Shown piece after piece: positions 56,590 through 64,000 of a DNA stretch of 64,000 nucleotides. This DNA is from DAIMFL01 sp964372215 (GTDB taxonomy: Bacteria; Pseudomonadota; Alphaproteobacteria; Dongiales; Dongiaceae), in assembly GCA_964372215.1 (NCBI GenBank), contig CAYJQC010000012.1:62001-126000 (forward strand), written 5' to 3'. Under the pieces are notes generated by a model. The model did no database searches. It was not told the origin of the DNA and saw nothing but the letters and a program-made list of their open reading frames with translations. The position numbers and the translations under genes are program-made. Within the stretch, counting starts at the first letter, position 1, and each line of letters starts with the position of its first letter.

Positions 56590-57822
56590 TCAGCGCGAGC
56601 GCTTGGCCAGCCCCAGGCGCTCGCGCCGGCCGCGCGCCAGCCATTGGTCGACCAGCCGGTTGACGTTCTCCTCGCCGTCCATCAGGCCGGGAATCACCAC
56701 CTCCGAGGGCAGCCGCTGCTGCGGCAGATCCCTGAGCGCGGTCGCCATCTTGTGGGGATCGCGCTCGCCGGTCTCGGGCAGCATGCGGGCCAGGCCGAGA
56801 TCGGTCACCCGCGCCGCGCGGATGAACTGCTCCATGCGCGGACGGGTGCGCGGCACGATCAGGCCGCGCTTGTCGAACGACAGGATCTCGCAGAACGTGT
56901 TGTAGCCGCCCATCGCGACGACGCCGAGGGCGCGCGCCATCAGCGCCTCCATCTGGGCATCGAAGGTGATCGCCTCGACCTTGTCGAGCCGGGCCGCGCG
57001 GGCCAGGAACTCGGCCTGGCGCTCCGACTGCATGAACGGCCCGAGCACCAGCAGCGCCGGATGGGGCAGCGCGGAATCGTGCTCATAGGCCTTCAGCACC
57101 CAGTCGATCACGGCCTCGCCGTCGCCGCCGCCGCCGGTGGTGACCAGGATGAACGGCTCGCTGATCTTCTGCAGCGCCGTGGCCGGCGCCTGCTGCGGCA
57201 GCTTGCGGCGGAGATAGCCGGTATAGGTCATCTTCTTGCGCACCGAGCGCGGCAGCGCGATGCCGGCCAGCGGATCGCACACCTGGGGCAGGCCGTAGAC
57301 CCAGATGTCGTCGTACAGCTCGCTGAGCGCCGGCACCACGTTCTTGCGCTCCCACTCCGGCGCCAGCAGATGGGGCTCGTCCATCACGTCGCGCAGGCCG
57401 AGCACCAGCGGCACGCCGCGGTCCTTCAGCATGATCAGCGTGTCATGGACCTCGCCGCGCAGGCCGAGCGGCTCCTTGTCGACGATGAAGATGTCGGGAT
57501 CGAAGATGTCGGCGGTGTGGTGGATGATCGAGGCCCGCATCGCCAGGGTTTGCTCGGTGTCGATCAGCAGGCTGAGCGAGGTGTAGTCGCCGTTCCTGAG
57601 CTTGATCACCCCGGGCACGCGCACGAAATCGACGCGCGCGCGGAAGTCGAAGCTGCCGATGATCGGCGAGCCCGTGAGAATCAGCACCGACAGGTTCTTG
57701 TTGTGCTCGACCAGCGCATGGGCGATCGCCCGGCAGCGGCGCAGATGGCCAAGGCCGAACGTATCGTGACTGTAGATGAGAACGCGCCCGCCCGTCCGGA
57801 TGTTGCTCCGGGTCTCCTTCAT
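56590..57822 (-). CDS. MurG-like glycosyltransferase, paralogue 2
   Basis: 410 residues, GT-B fold. SHDTFGLGHLRRCRAIAHAL (about 18-37) and GGYNTFCEILSFDKRGLIVP near residue 305 match the glycosyltransferase at 47459. The middle (EPFILVTTGGGGDGEAVIDW) binds the nucleotide. It is divergent from the ABC-like gene at 58178. In related bacteria, from memory, this type of gene stands next to ABC, cyclic-nucleotide-binding and SAM genes like those that follow here, so it may be part of the same pathway. Confidence 0.85.
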   Translation of the reverse strand: MKETRSNIRTGGRVLIYSHDTFGLGHLRRCRAIAHALVEHNKNLSVLILTGSPIIGSFDFRARVDFVRVPGVIKLRNGDYTSLSLLIDTEQTLAMRASIIHHTADIFDPDIFIVDKEPLGLRGEVHDTLIMLKDRGVPLVLGLRDVMDEPHLLAPEWERKNVVPALSELYDDIWVYGLPQVCDPLAGIALPRSVRKKMTYTGYLRRKLPQQAPATALQKISEPFILVTTGGGGDGEAVIDWVLKAYEHDSALPHPALLVLGPFMQSERQAEFLARAARLDKVEAITFDAQMEALMARALGVVAMGGYNTFCEILSFDKRGLIVPRTRPRMEQFIRAARVTDLGLARMLPETGERDPHKMATALRDLPQQRLPSEVVIPGLMDGEENVNRLVDQWLARGRRERLGLAKRSR

Positions 57823-58177
57823 GGCGGCTTCGTCCCTGCCCGGTTACGGATGCTCCCCGGACGCGACTATGGCACAGGGCGCAAAGTCCGGAAAAGCGAA
57901 GATTTGACCGACGCTTGCGGGGCGTCGGTCAACGCGGGCCCGGGCGTGGCCGGGCGCCGGGGCCCGGCCTTTACGGATTGGACCGTAACCCGGACCGTCG
58001 GGCGACTCCCCACGCAATCCGCGGTGTCGTCCGCCCGGCCGCCCTACTTCATGGGCGAACAGGGCCGGCGCGCCGGCCGGCAAACTCCGCTAAGATTCGG
58101 CCGACTCGGCGGCCGACGGCATGTTCCGTGCGACCGCCGGCGGGGCCGAACGCTGCGCGGGCCGGGGTCGGGGGCGT
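57823..58177. promoter_or_regulatory. Divergent promoter region with a perfect inverted repeat
   Basis: A 355-base gap with no convincing gene. It has an 11-base perfect inverted repeat with a 7-base loop: TTGACCGACGC (57904-57914) and GCGTCGGTCAA (57922-57932). It also has GGACCGT as a direct repeat (57980-57986, 57992-57998). Either could be a regulator site for the divergent glycosyltransferase and ABC-like genes. Confidence 0.5.
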
Positions 58178-60904
58178 ATGGAACGCAATCTGTTCAAGTA
58201 CATCGTTCGGCATAGCCGCCGGGAACAGGTGCTGATTCTCCTGGTCGTGCTGCTGTCGCAGCCGTTCTATTTCCTCTCCCTGGACTTGCCGAAAACCATC
58301 GTCAACAAGGCGATCCAGGGCGGCGGATTCGACAGCCCGGGCTCGACCGCGGCGTTCCTGTCGATCGGGATCCCGCTGCCGGAATTCCTCGGCTGGCTCG
58401 ACAGTGACGGCATCCTCACCCTGTTCAACGGGTTCGAGCTCGAGCGTATCCCCTACCTGGTCGCGCTGTCGCTCTTGTTCCTGCTGCTGGTCGTGATCAA
58501 TGGCGGCTTCAAGCTGCAGATCAACACCTGGAAGGGGCGCATGGGCGAGCGCATGCTGCGCCGCCTGCGCTTCGAGCTGTTCGATCTGTCGCTGCGCTTT
58601 CCCCCGGCCCATCTGCGCAAGGTCAAGCAGGCCGAGATCGCCACCATGGTGAAGGACGAGGTGGAACCCCTGGGCGGGTTCATCGGCGACGCCTTCGTCC
58701 AGCCGGCGTTTCTCGGCGGCCAGGCGCTCACGGCGCTGTTCTTCATCCTGTGGCAGAGCGTCTATCTCGGGTTGGTCACGGTCGGCATCCTGATCGTGCA
58801 GGCGGTGGTGATCCCGCGGCTTCGGGTGAGGGTGCTGATGCTCGGAAAGGAGCGCCAGATCACCGCGCGCCAGCTCGCCGGGCGCATCGCCGAGACCATC
58901 GACGGCATGGCCGAGATCCACGCCCACGACACCTCGAACTACGAGCGCGCGGACATCGCGACCCGGCTCGGCGAGATCTTCCGCATCCGCTTCGAGCTGT
59001 ACCAGCGCAAGTTCGCGATCAAGTTCCTGAACAACCTGCTCGCCCAGATGACGCCGTTCCTGTTCTACCTGATCGGCGGCTATCTCGCGATCACCGGCCG
59101 GCTCGACATCGGCGGCCTGGTGGCGGTGATCGCCGCCTACAAGGACCTGCCGGGGCCGGTGAAGGAGCTGATCGACTGGGACCAGCAGCGCCAGGACGTG
59201 CAGATCAAGTACGACCAGGTAATCGATCAGTTCAGCCCCGACAATCTGCAGCCGCAGCATCTGCAGGCGGCGATCCAGACGGTCGAGCCGCTGCACGGCA
59301 GCATCGTCATCACCAACGTGACCGTGCTCGAGGAGGGCGACGGCAAGCTGCTCGACGGCGTGAACCTGCGGGTCGACATAGCGGATCATGTCGCGCTCAT
59401 CGGCCCGCCCGGCGGCGGCAAGGATCAGCTCGCGCTGGTCCTGGCGCGGCTGCTGGAGCCGACCAGCGGCCACATCACCATCGCCGGACAGGACCTGTCC
59501 GGGCTGCCCGAGGCGGTGAGCGGACGGCGCATGGGCTATGTCGGCCAGGACTCGTACCTGTTTCCAGTCAGCCTGCGCGACAACCTGCTCTACGGCCTGA
59601 AGCACGTGCCGTTGCGCGACCCCGATTACAGCGACGACGAGCGCCGCCGGCGCGCGGCCGCGGTGGTCGAGGCGCGTCGTGCCGGCAATCTCGATTTGGA
59701 TTCGGCGGCCGATTGGATCGACTATCGCGCCGCCGGCGCGATCGGGCCCGAGGACATCGACGAGCGGCTGATCGACATCCTGCCGCGGGTCGCGCTCGAC
59801 GAGGACGTCTACCAGTTCGGCCTGCGCGGGACGATCAACCCGGAGCGCCGGCCGCATCTCGCCAACGCCATGCTCGAGGCGCGCCAGGCGCTGCGCGGCC
59901 GGCTCGGCGATCCGGCGCTGGCGCCGCTGGTCGAACCGTTCGATCGCGACCGCTACAACAAGAACATGTCGCTGGCCGAGAACCTGCTGTTCGGTACCCC
60001 GGTCGGCAGCGCCTTCGCGGCGGAGAACCTGGTCGCGAACGACTATCTGCACGAGGTGCTGGAACGCCAGGGGCTGGTCCCCGACCTGTTCGGGATCGGC
60101 CGCGAGATCGCCGAGACCATGGTCGAGCTGTTCGCCGACCTGCCGCCCGGGCACGAGTTCTTCGAGCAGTTCAGCTTCATCGCCGCCGACGAGCTGCCGG
60201 ACTATCGCGCGCTGCTGGCGCGCGTCGGCAAGGCCGGCGCCGACGCGGCGAACCGCGAGGATCGCACCCGCCTGACCGCCCTCGCCTTCCCCTATGTCGA
60301 GGCGCGCCATCGCCTGGGCGCGATTGGCCCGGCGGTCGAGACCAAGGTGCTGGCGGCGCGCCACGAATTCGAAGCCGGCCTGCCGCCGGCGCTCGCCGGC
60401 GCGGTCGAGTTCTATGACGAGGGCCGCTACAACGCCACCGCCTCGCTGCAGGACAACATCCTGTTCGGCCGCCTGGTCTACGGCCAGGCGCAGGCCGCGG
60501 CCAAGCTGGGCCAGGCGATCGGCGAGGTGCTCGACTCCCTCGACCTGCGCCGCACGGTGCTCGAGGTCGGGCTCGATTTCCAGGTCGGCATCGCCGGCAA
60601 GCGCCTGACCGCCGGTCAGCGCCAGAAGGTCGGTCTCGGGCGTGCCCTGGTGAAGCGCCCGGATCTGATGATCGTCAACGAGGCGACGGCGGTGCTCGAC
60701 GCCGCGGCACAGGCCGCGGTCCTCGCCGCGGTGCTCGACATCCGCCGGGGACAGGGCGTGATCTGGGTTCTGGGCCGGGCCGACGCGGCCCGCAAGTTCG
60801 ACCGTGTGGTGGTCGTGCAAGATGGTAAAATCATCGAGCAGGGCAAGGTCGGCGATCTCGACCGGCCCGGCACCGCGTTCAGCGCGCTGGCTGGCGCGGA
60901 CTAA
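58178..60904 (+). CDS. ABC transporter-like membrane protein with degenerate ATPase and large insertion
   Basis: 908 residues from the ATG at 58178. Exporter-type membrane domain (about 15-330): hydrophobic segments near 18-35, 92-108, 184-212 and 290-320. The ATPase domain starts near 375. The Walker A site is GPPGGGKDQ (409-417) where Ser/Thr should follow Lys. Q457 is the Q-loop. A long stretch then intervenes before the signature LTAGQRQK (810-817). Walker B is LMIVNEAT with Asn834 for Asp. The H-loop His is replaced by Gly866. Three copies of a post-Q-loop motif occur (SLRDNLLYG 465, SLAENLLFG 598, SLQDNILFG 756). It may not hydrolyse ATP. It is 62 bases from the cyclic-nucleotide-binding gene. 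Confidence 0.85.
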   Translation: MERNLFKYIVRHSRREQVLILLVVLLSQPFYFLSLDLPKTIVNKAIQGGGFDSPGSTAAFLSIGIPLPEFLGWLDSDGILTLFNGFELERIPYLVALSLLFLLLVVINGGFKLQINTWKGRMGERMLRRLRFELFDLSLRFPPAHLRKVKQAEIATMVKDEVEPLGGFIGDAFVQPAFLGGQALTALFFILWQSVYLGLVTVGILIVQAVVIPRLRVRVLMLGKERQITARQLAGRIAETIDGMAEIHAHDTSNYERADIATRLGEIFRIRFELYQRKFAIKFLNNLLAQMTPFLFYLIGGYLAITGRLDIGGLVAVIAAYKDLPGPVKELIDWDQQRQDVQIKYDQVIDQFSPDNLQPQHLQAAIQTVEPLHGSIVITNVTVLEEGDGKLLDGVNLRVDIADHVALIGPPGGGKDQLALVLARLLEPTSGHITIAGQDLSGLPEAVSGRRMGYVGQDSYLFPVSLRDNLLYGLKHVPLRDPDYSDDERRRRAAAVVEARRAGNLDLDSAADWIDYRAAGAIGPEDIDERLIDILPRVALDEDVYQFGLRGTINPERRPHLANAMLEARQALRGRLGDPALAPLVEPFDRDRYNKNMSLAENLLFGTPVGSAFAAENLVANDYLHEVLERQGLVPDLFGIGREIAETMVELFADLPPGHEFFEQFSFIAADELPDYRALLARVGKAGADAANREDRTRLTALAFPYVEARHRLGAIGPAVETKVLAARHEFEAGLPPALAGAVEFYDEGRYNATASLQDNILFGRLVYGQAQAAAKLGQAIGEVLDSLDLRRTVLEVGLDFQVGIAGKRLTAGQRQKVGLGRALVKRPDLMIVNEATAVLDAAAQAAVLAAVLDIRRGQGVIWVLGRADAARKFDRVVVVQDGKIIEQGKVGDLDRPGTAFSALAGAD

Positions 60905-60966
60905 CGCGATCCTAGGGTCGCAACAGGCATGACAGACGCCAGATCGAGGGCTGGGAGACGCGACCG

Positions 60967-61422
60967 GTGAGCCTGCAAGAGGAAGTCGAGCTGCTGCGCC
61001 GCATTCCGCTGTTCGCCAAGGTGGAGCCGCCCAAGCTCAAGCTGCTCGCCTTCGCCAGCGAACGGGTGACCTTCGAGGCGGGGCAGGAACTGTTCCACCA
61101 GGGCGACGTGCCGGACGCCGCCTATATCGTCATCGACGGCAGCGCCGAGGTGATCCTGGAAACCCCGAACGGGCGGGTGACGGTGGCCGAGATCGGGCGC
61201 AACGAGCTGGTCGGCGACATGGGCGTCATCTGCGACATGCCGCGCACCGCCACCGTGCGGGCGAAGTCCCAGCTGGTGACGCTCAAGGTCAGCAAGGATC
61301 TGCTGCTGCGGATGATCACCGAGTTTCCGGCGATGGCGATCGAGATCATGCGCGTGATGGCGCATCGCCTGGAGCATACCAACGCCCAGCTGCGCGCGGC
61401 CGTCGCCCAGCCCCGCACCTGA
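60967..61422 (+). CDS. Stand-alone cyclic-nucleotide-binding domain protein
   Basis: 151 residues from a GTG, consisting of one cNMP-binding domain. The beta-barrel includes FEAGQELFHQGDVPDAAYIVIDGSAEV, and the phosphate-binding cassette is LVGDMGVICDMPRTATVRA near 80-98, with the key Arg and an Asp where Glu is usual. No DNA-binding domain follows, unlike CRP or FNR. It may bind cAMP or cGMP and control the neighbouring ABC-like protein. SAM gene is 52 bases downstream. Confidence 0.9.
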   Translation: MSLQEEVELLRRIPLFAKVEPPKLKLLAFASERVTFEAGQELFHQGDVPDAAYIVIDGSAEVILETPNGRVTVAEIGRNELVGDMGVICDMPRTATVRAKSQLVTLKVSKDLLLRMITEFPAMAIEIMRVMAHRLEHTNAQLRAAVAQPRT

Positions 61423-61474
61423 TGGCCCCGAAGCAGGCCCGCCGCAAGCCGCGACTCCTGGACCCGCGGCGGCC

Positions 61475-61969
61475 ATGAGTCGCCTCGACGCCATGATCCT
61501 GCGGCTCGAGGCGCAGCGCGCCGTGCTCAACGACGCCGCCCGCCGGGTCGCCGGCCTGAGCGGGCCGGTGCTCGAGTTCGGCCTCGGCAACGGCCGCACC
61601 TACGATCATCTGCGGTCGATCTTTCCGGGACGGCCGATCTTCGTGTTCGACCGCGAGATCGCCGCCCACCCCGACTGCGTGCCGCCGCCCGAGTTCCAGA
61701 TCCTCGGCGATTTCCGCGAAACCCTGTCGGCGGCAGGCGCTCGGATCGGCCGGCCCGCCGCCTTCATTCATGCCGATATCGGCACCGCCGACGCGGCGGC
61801 CAGCGCCCGGCTCGCCAGTCGGATCCTGCCCGACTTGCTGGCGTTGCTGGCGCCCGGCGGGCTGCTCGCCGGCGACCAGCCGATGGATCATCCGGCGCTG
61901 GAGCCCCTGGCCCTGCCGGCCGGGGTGGGGCCCGGCCGCTACCGGTATCTCCGCCGCCGGCCGGCCTGA
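61475..61969 (+). CDS. SAM-dependent methyltransferase-like protein
   Basis: 164 residues. VLEFGLGNGRTYDHLRSIFPGRPIFVFDRE near 30-59 is motif I with its acidic partner on strand 2, and IHADIGTAD is motif II. The C-terminal LALLAPGGLLAGDQP matches the usual strand 5. The protein is short, so it is a compact catalytic core with no substrate domain. It probably belongs to the operon of the ABC-like and cyclic-nucleotide-binding genes. Target unknown. Confidence 0.82.
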   Translation: MSRLDAMILRLEAQRAVLNDAARRVAGLSGPVLEFGLGNGRTYDHLRSIFPGRPIFVFDREIAAHPDCVPPPEFQILGDFRETLSAAGARIGRPAAFIHADIGTADAAASARLASRILPDLLALLAPGGLLAGDQPMDHPALEPLALPAGVGPGRYRYLRRRPA

Positions 61970-62166
61970 AAGCCGGCGGCGTTCCGCCGAAACCCGCCGG
62001 GTCGGGCGGTTGCGGGGCCAGGTAAATCAGGACTCCTATACGATTGCTCCAGGCGCCGGGCCGCTTCTATGCTTCCGGCCGCTCGCCAAATTTAATGTGG
62101 GGTCCTAAGTTGTTTCCAGTCCGCGCGGCTCGGGCCGCAGCGCCAACTGGAAAGGAACAACGGGCC

Positions 62167-62424
62167 ATGTTCATCGCCAGCGCCGACTGCCCCAATGTCA
62201 TCCCGTTCACCCGCCGCTCCCCGGCCGACGATGCTCCGGACCCGGTCGGCGAGAAGCTGCGCGTCGCCGCCGGCCAGCCTGAGCCGGCGATCGAGGCCGC
62301 GACGTCGCCCAACGACGCCGACAGCTCGGGTGGGCCGGTCGCCGGGGCCATCAATGCGGCCCGCGCGCCCGCCGAGATGCTGAGCGAACTCTACCTGATG
62401 CAGATCCTGCGCTCGATCCGCTGA
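62167..62424 (+). CDS. Small protein of unknown function
   Basis: 85 residues, starting MFIASADCPNVIPFTRRS, with a Pro/Asp/Ala-rich middle and a helix-like C-terminus (AEMLSELYLMQILRSIR). AAAGGA lies about 14 bases before the ATG. A sequence TTGCTC-18-TATGCT upstream (62044-62073) could be its promoter. It lies between the SAM gene and the convergent exonuclease gene. No family recognised. Confidence 0.55.
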   Translation: MFIASADCPNVIPFTRRSPADDAPDPVGEKLRVAAGQPEPAIEAATSPNDADSSGGPVAGAINAARAPAEMLSELYLMQILRSIR

Positions 62425-62451
62425 GACCGCAGGATCGGACGGCCGCCCTGC

Positions 62452-63246
62452 TCAGGCGAGCGTGACCAGCACCGGCGCATGGTCGGACGGGGAGTCCCAG
62501 CCGCGCACCTCGCGCAGCACCTGGACGGCGGCCAGGCTGCCGGACAGCGGCGGGGTCACCCAGACATGGTCGAGCCGGCGGCCGCGGTCGGAGGCGGCCC
62601 AGTCGCGGTTGCGGTAGCTCCACCAGCTGTATAGCCGTTCCTCAGGCGGAACGAACCGCCGCGCCGCGTCGATCCAGCCCAGCGTCGCCTGCAGTTTGCC
62701 GAGCTTTTCCACCTCGACCGGGGTGTGGCTGACCACCCCGAGCAGCTGCTTGTGCGACCACACGTCGGTCTCGAGCGGCGCGATGTTCAGGTCGCCGACC
62801 AGCACCAGCTTCCGGCCCTTGCTGCGTTCGGCCCGGAACCACTCGGTTATTTCGTCTACGAAACGAAGCTTGTGGGCGAACTTGTCGTTCTGTTCCGGGT
62901 CCGGAACGTCGCCGCCGGCCGGGATGTAGAAGTCGTGCAGCTCGATCCCGCCCGGCAGCACGGCGCTGGCGTGGCGGCAGTCCTGGCGCTCGCACCAGCC
63001 CAGAGTCTCCGGCTTTTTCAGGGGCTTGCGCGACAGGATGGCGACGCCGTTATAGCCCTTCATGCCGTGGATCAGCATGTGGCGATAGCCCAGCTCGGCG
63101 AACGGCTCGCGCGGGAAGTCCTCGTCCTGGACCTTGGTTTCCTGCAGGCACAGCACGTCGGGCGCCTGCTCCGCCACCAGGCGGCGCACCAGATCCAGGC
63201 GCAGCCGCACGGAGTTGACGTTCCAGGTGGCGATCTTCAGCGCCAT
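62452..63246 (-). CDS. xth: Exodeoxyribonuclease III
   Basis: 264 residues. The endonuclease-exonuclease-phosphatase fold has Glu36 in LCLQETKV, VGDLNIAP near 150, RLDHVWV and SDHAPVLV with the catalytic His near the C-terminus. It repairs abasic sites by cutting the 5' side and has 3'-5' exonuclease activity. The start ATG (complement of 63244-63246) is followed by ALKIATWNVNSVRLR, typical of XthA. No operon partner is visible. Confidence 0.96.
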   Translation of the reverse strand: MALKIATWNVNSVRLRLDLVRRLVAEQAPDVLCLQETKVQDEDFPREPFAELGYRHMLIHGMKGYNGVAILSRKPLKKPETLGWCERQDCRHASAVLPGGIELHDFYIPAGGDVPDPEQNDKFAHKLRFVDEITEWFRAERSKGRKLVLVGDLNIAPLETDVWSHKQLLGVVSHTPVEVEKLGKLQATLGWIDAARRFVPPEERLYSWWSYRNRDWAASDRGRRLDHVWVTPPLSGSLAAVQVLREVRGWDSPSDHAPVLVTLA

Positions 63247-63627
63247 CGGCGGATAATCCCTTGAAATACCATGGAGTCGACTTATTCAATCCGTTCCCGG
63301 AACGACTACGATCGGGCTCGTTGCGAAGTCGGAATGACATTCCGCGGCACGGTCGCGCGGGATTTATAGCCGAGCCCGCGAAGCCAGGCAAAGCGGGGCC
63401 CGAAACGGCGAACGCCCGGTCAGGGGGGGACCGGGCGTTCTCAGTTCCTCTCGGAGTCTGCGGGCGGTAGGGGATGCCACCCTCAGACGATCGTGGCCAT
63501 TGCGGCCTCGACCACTGTCGGACTCTGAAATAAGCGCGGCCGAATTGCATTTCAAGCGTGCGTGACGAGCATGGCTGCCTTGCAGCGGGTTCACGACGCT
63601 GAAGAAATAATAATTGGTTACAATAAG
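63247..63627. other. Gap with a strong hairpin, no clear gene
   Basis: This 381-base gap separates exodeoxyribonuclease III from the glutamine amidotransferase, both on the minus strand. Short frames exist but none has a convincing start or family pattern. The main structure is the 12-base perfect hairpin at 63410-63440. The sequence near 63600-63630 is locally AT-rich and lies just past the stop of the amidotransferase gene. Confidence 0.5.
63410..63440. terminator. Perfect 12-base hairpin, possible terminator or RNA element
   Basis: GAACGCCCGGTC (63410-63421) pairs perfectly with GACCGGGCGTTC (63429-63440) around the 7-base loop AGGGGGG. No T run follows on either strand, so it may be a Rho-assisted terminator for the minus-strand amidotransferase gene, or part of a small RNA. 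Confidence 0.5.
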
Positions 63628-64000
63628 TTAGGCCGCGCGTTCCCGGCCGCTGCCGGGCCCGGCCAGCTGGCCTGCCGCGCGCGCCTCCGCCCGCTCGCGG
63701 GCGGCGGCGCCAAACGCCCGGAACAGCTTGAGGCTGACCGGATTTTCCATAACCCTGAACTCGGGATGCCACTGCACCCCCAGGGCGAAGGCCTTGGCGC
63801 CGTCGACCCGGACCGCCTCGACCACGCCGTCCGGGGCCCGGCCCTCGACCACGATGCCATCGCCGACCCGCTCGACCGCCTGCCAGTGCAGCGAATTCAC
63901 CTCGATCCGGGTGGTGCCCAAAAGGCGCGCGAAGGCGCCGTCCGGCACCAGCTCGACGCCGTGCCGGGCGGCGTACTTGTCGTCATGGGGCACGTCCTGG
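63628..64000 (-). CDS. Class I glutamine amidotransferase (peptidase C26, PuuD-like), 5' part outside window
   Basis: The last 124 codons are present; the start lies beyond the right edge. LHWQAVERVGDG and LGVQWHPEFRV contain the conserved His and Glu of the amidotransferase triad; the nucleophile Cys is outside. The pattern fits gamma-glutamyl-gamma-aminobutyrate hydrolase-like enzymes, which cleave gamma-glutamyl amides. A 25-residue Ala/Arg-rich tail follows the domain. The exact substrate is not determined by this part. Confidence 0.88.
   Translation of the reverse strand, partial: QDVPHDDKYAARHGVELVPDGAFARLLGTTRIEVNSLHWQAVERVGDGIVVEGRAPDGVVEAVRVDGAKAFALGVQWHPEFRVMENPVSLKLFRAFGAAARERAEARAAGQLAGPGSGRERAA

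Noticed and set aside
58049..60820. A 923-codon open frame on the minus strand
   Set aside because: It is antisense to the ABC-like gene, which shows real domains. The product is rich in Arg, Gln and His with no family pattern, as expected of a shadow frame.
63364..63594. A 76-codon minus-strand frame around the hairpin
   Set aside because: It reads through both arms of the hairpin, has no good ribosome site and no recognisable pattern.

Overview
The window is high-GC DNA (G and C dominate almost everywhere) with dense coding and frequent ATGA or GTGA gene overlaps. It looks like a chromosome segment from an alphaproteobacterium, most likely of the Rhodospirillales type. The main evidence is the gene order: dikinase regulator, hemE, hemH, hemJ, rho, then mnmE, mnmG, rsmG, parA, parB, holA, lptE, leuS and a DUF3576 lipoprotein gene. 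This is the usual neighbourhood of the alphaproteobacterial replication origin. Two perfect parS sites (14769-14784 and 16755-16770) beside parAB support this. A gap with DnaA-box-like sites and an AT-rich patch (343-729) is a candidate oriC.

Layout. 1-4914: dikinase regulator (partial), candidate origin, late haem biosynthesis (hemE-hemH-hemJ) and rho. 4908-13294: accessory metabolism, with a LysR regulator divergent from an MFS exporter, a glycolipid-binding-domain protein, quinone oxidoreductase, dienelactone hydrolase, ogt, a YyaL-type protein, and a small protein coupled to a 2Fe-2S ferredoxin. 13360-23928: the conserved tRNA-modification, partition, holA-lptE-leuS block. 24155-30597: an accessory locus with three PAPS-type sulfotransferases, a divergent sulfotransferase-like protein, a beta-propeller-like protein and a TPR-GT41 (SPINDLY/OGT-like) glycosyltransferase. 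30609-32453: a decayed porin remnant followed by an intact porin with promoter and terminator. 32534-39964: PLP homeostasis protein, L,D-transpeptidase, an unknown Pro/Ala-rich protein, ribA with a degenerate RibB half, an orphan response regulator, an MBL-fold hydrolase, and a membrane cyclase whose frame is broken at a C/G homopolymer tract. 39987-46590: a peptide/opine-type ABC importer with a fused double ATPase.

46635-51862 and 56590-61969 hold genes for a surface or storage glycan: deacetylase, four glycosyltransferases, a histidine phosphatase, a highly unusual ABC transporter-like protein, a stand-alone cyclic-nucleotide-binding protein and a SAM methyltransferase-like protein. Between these halves sits a self-contained TetR plus HlyD/FtsX/ATPase (DevBCA-like) export module (52156-56029), which looks inserted. 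The window ends with a small unknown protein, exodeoxyribonuclease III and a partial class I glutamine amidotransferase.

The most striking item is the 908-residue ABC-like protein at 58178-60904. Its Walker A, Walker B and H-loop residues are all substituted, and about 350 extra residues lie between the Q-loop and the signature motif. No tRNA, rRNA, CRISPR array, insertion sequence or prophage gene was recognised.
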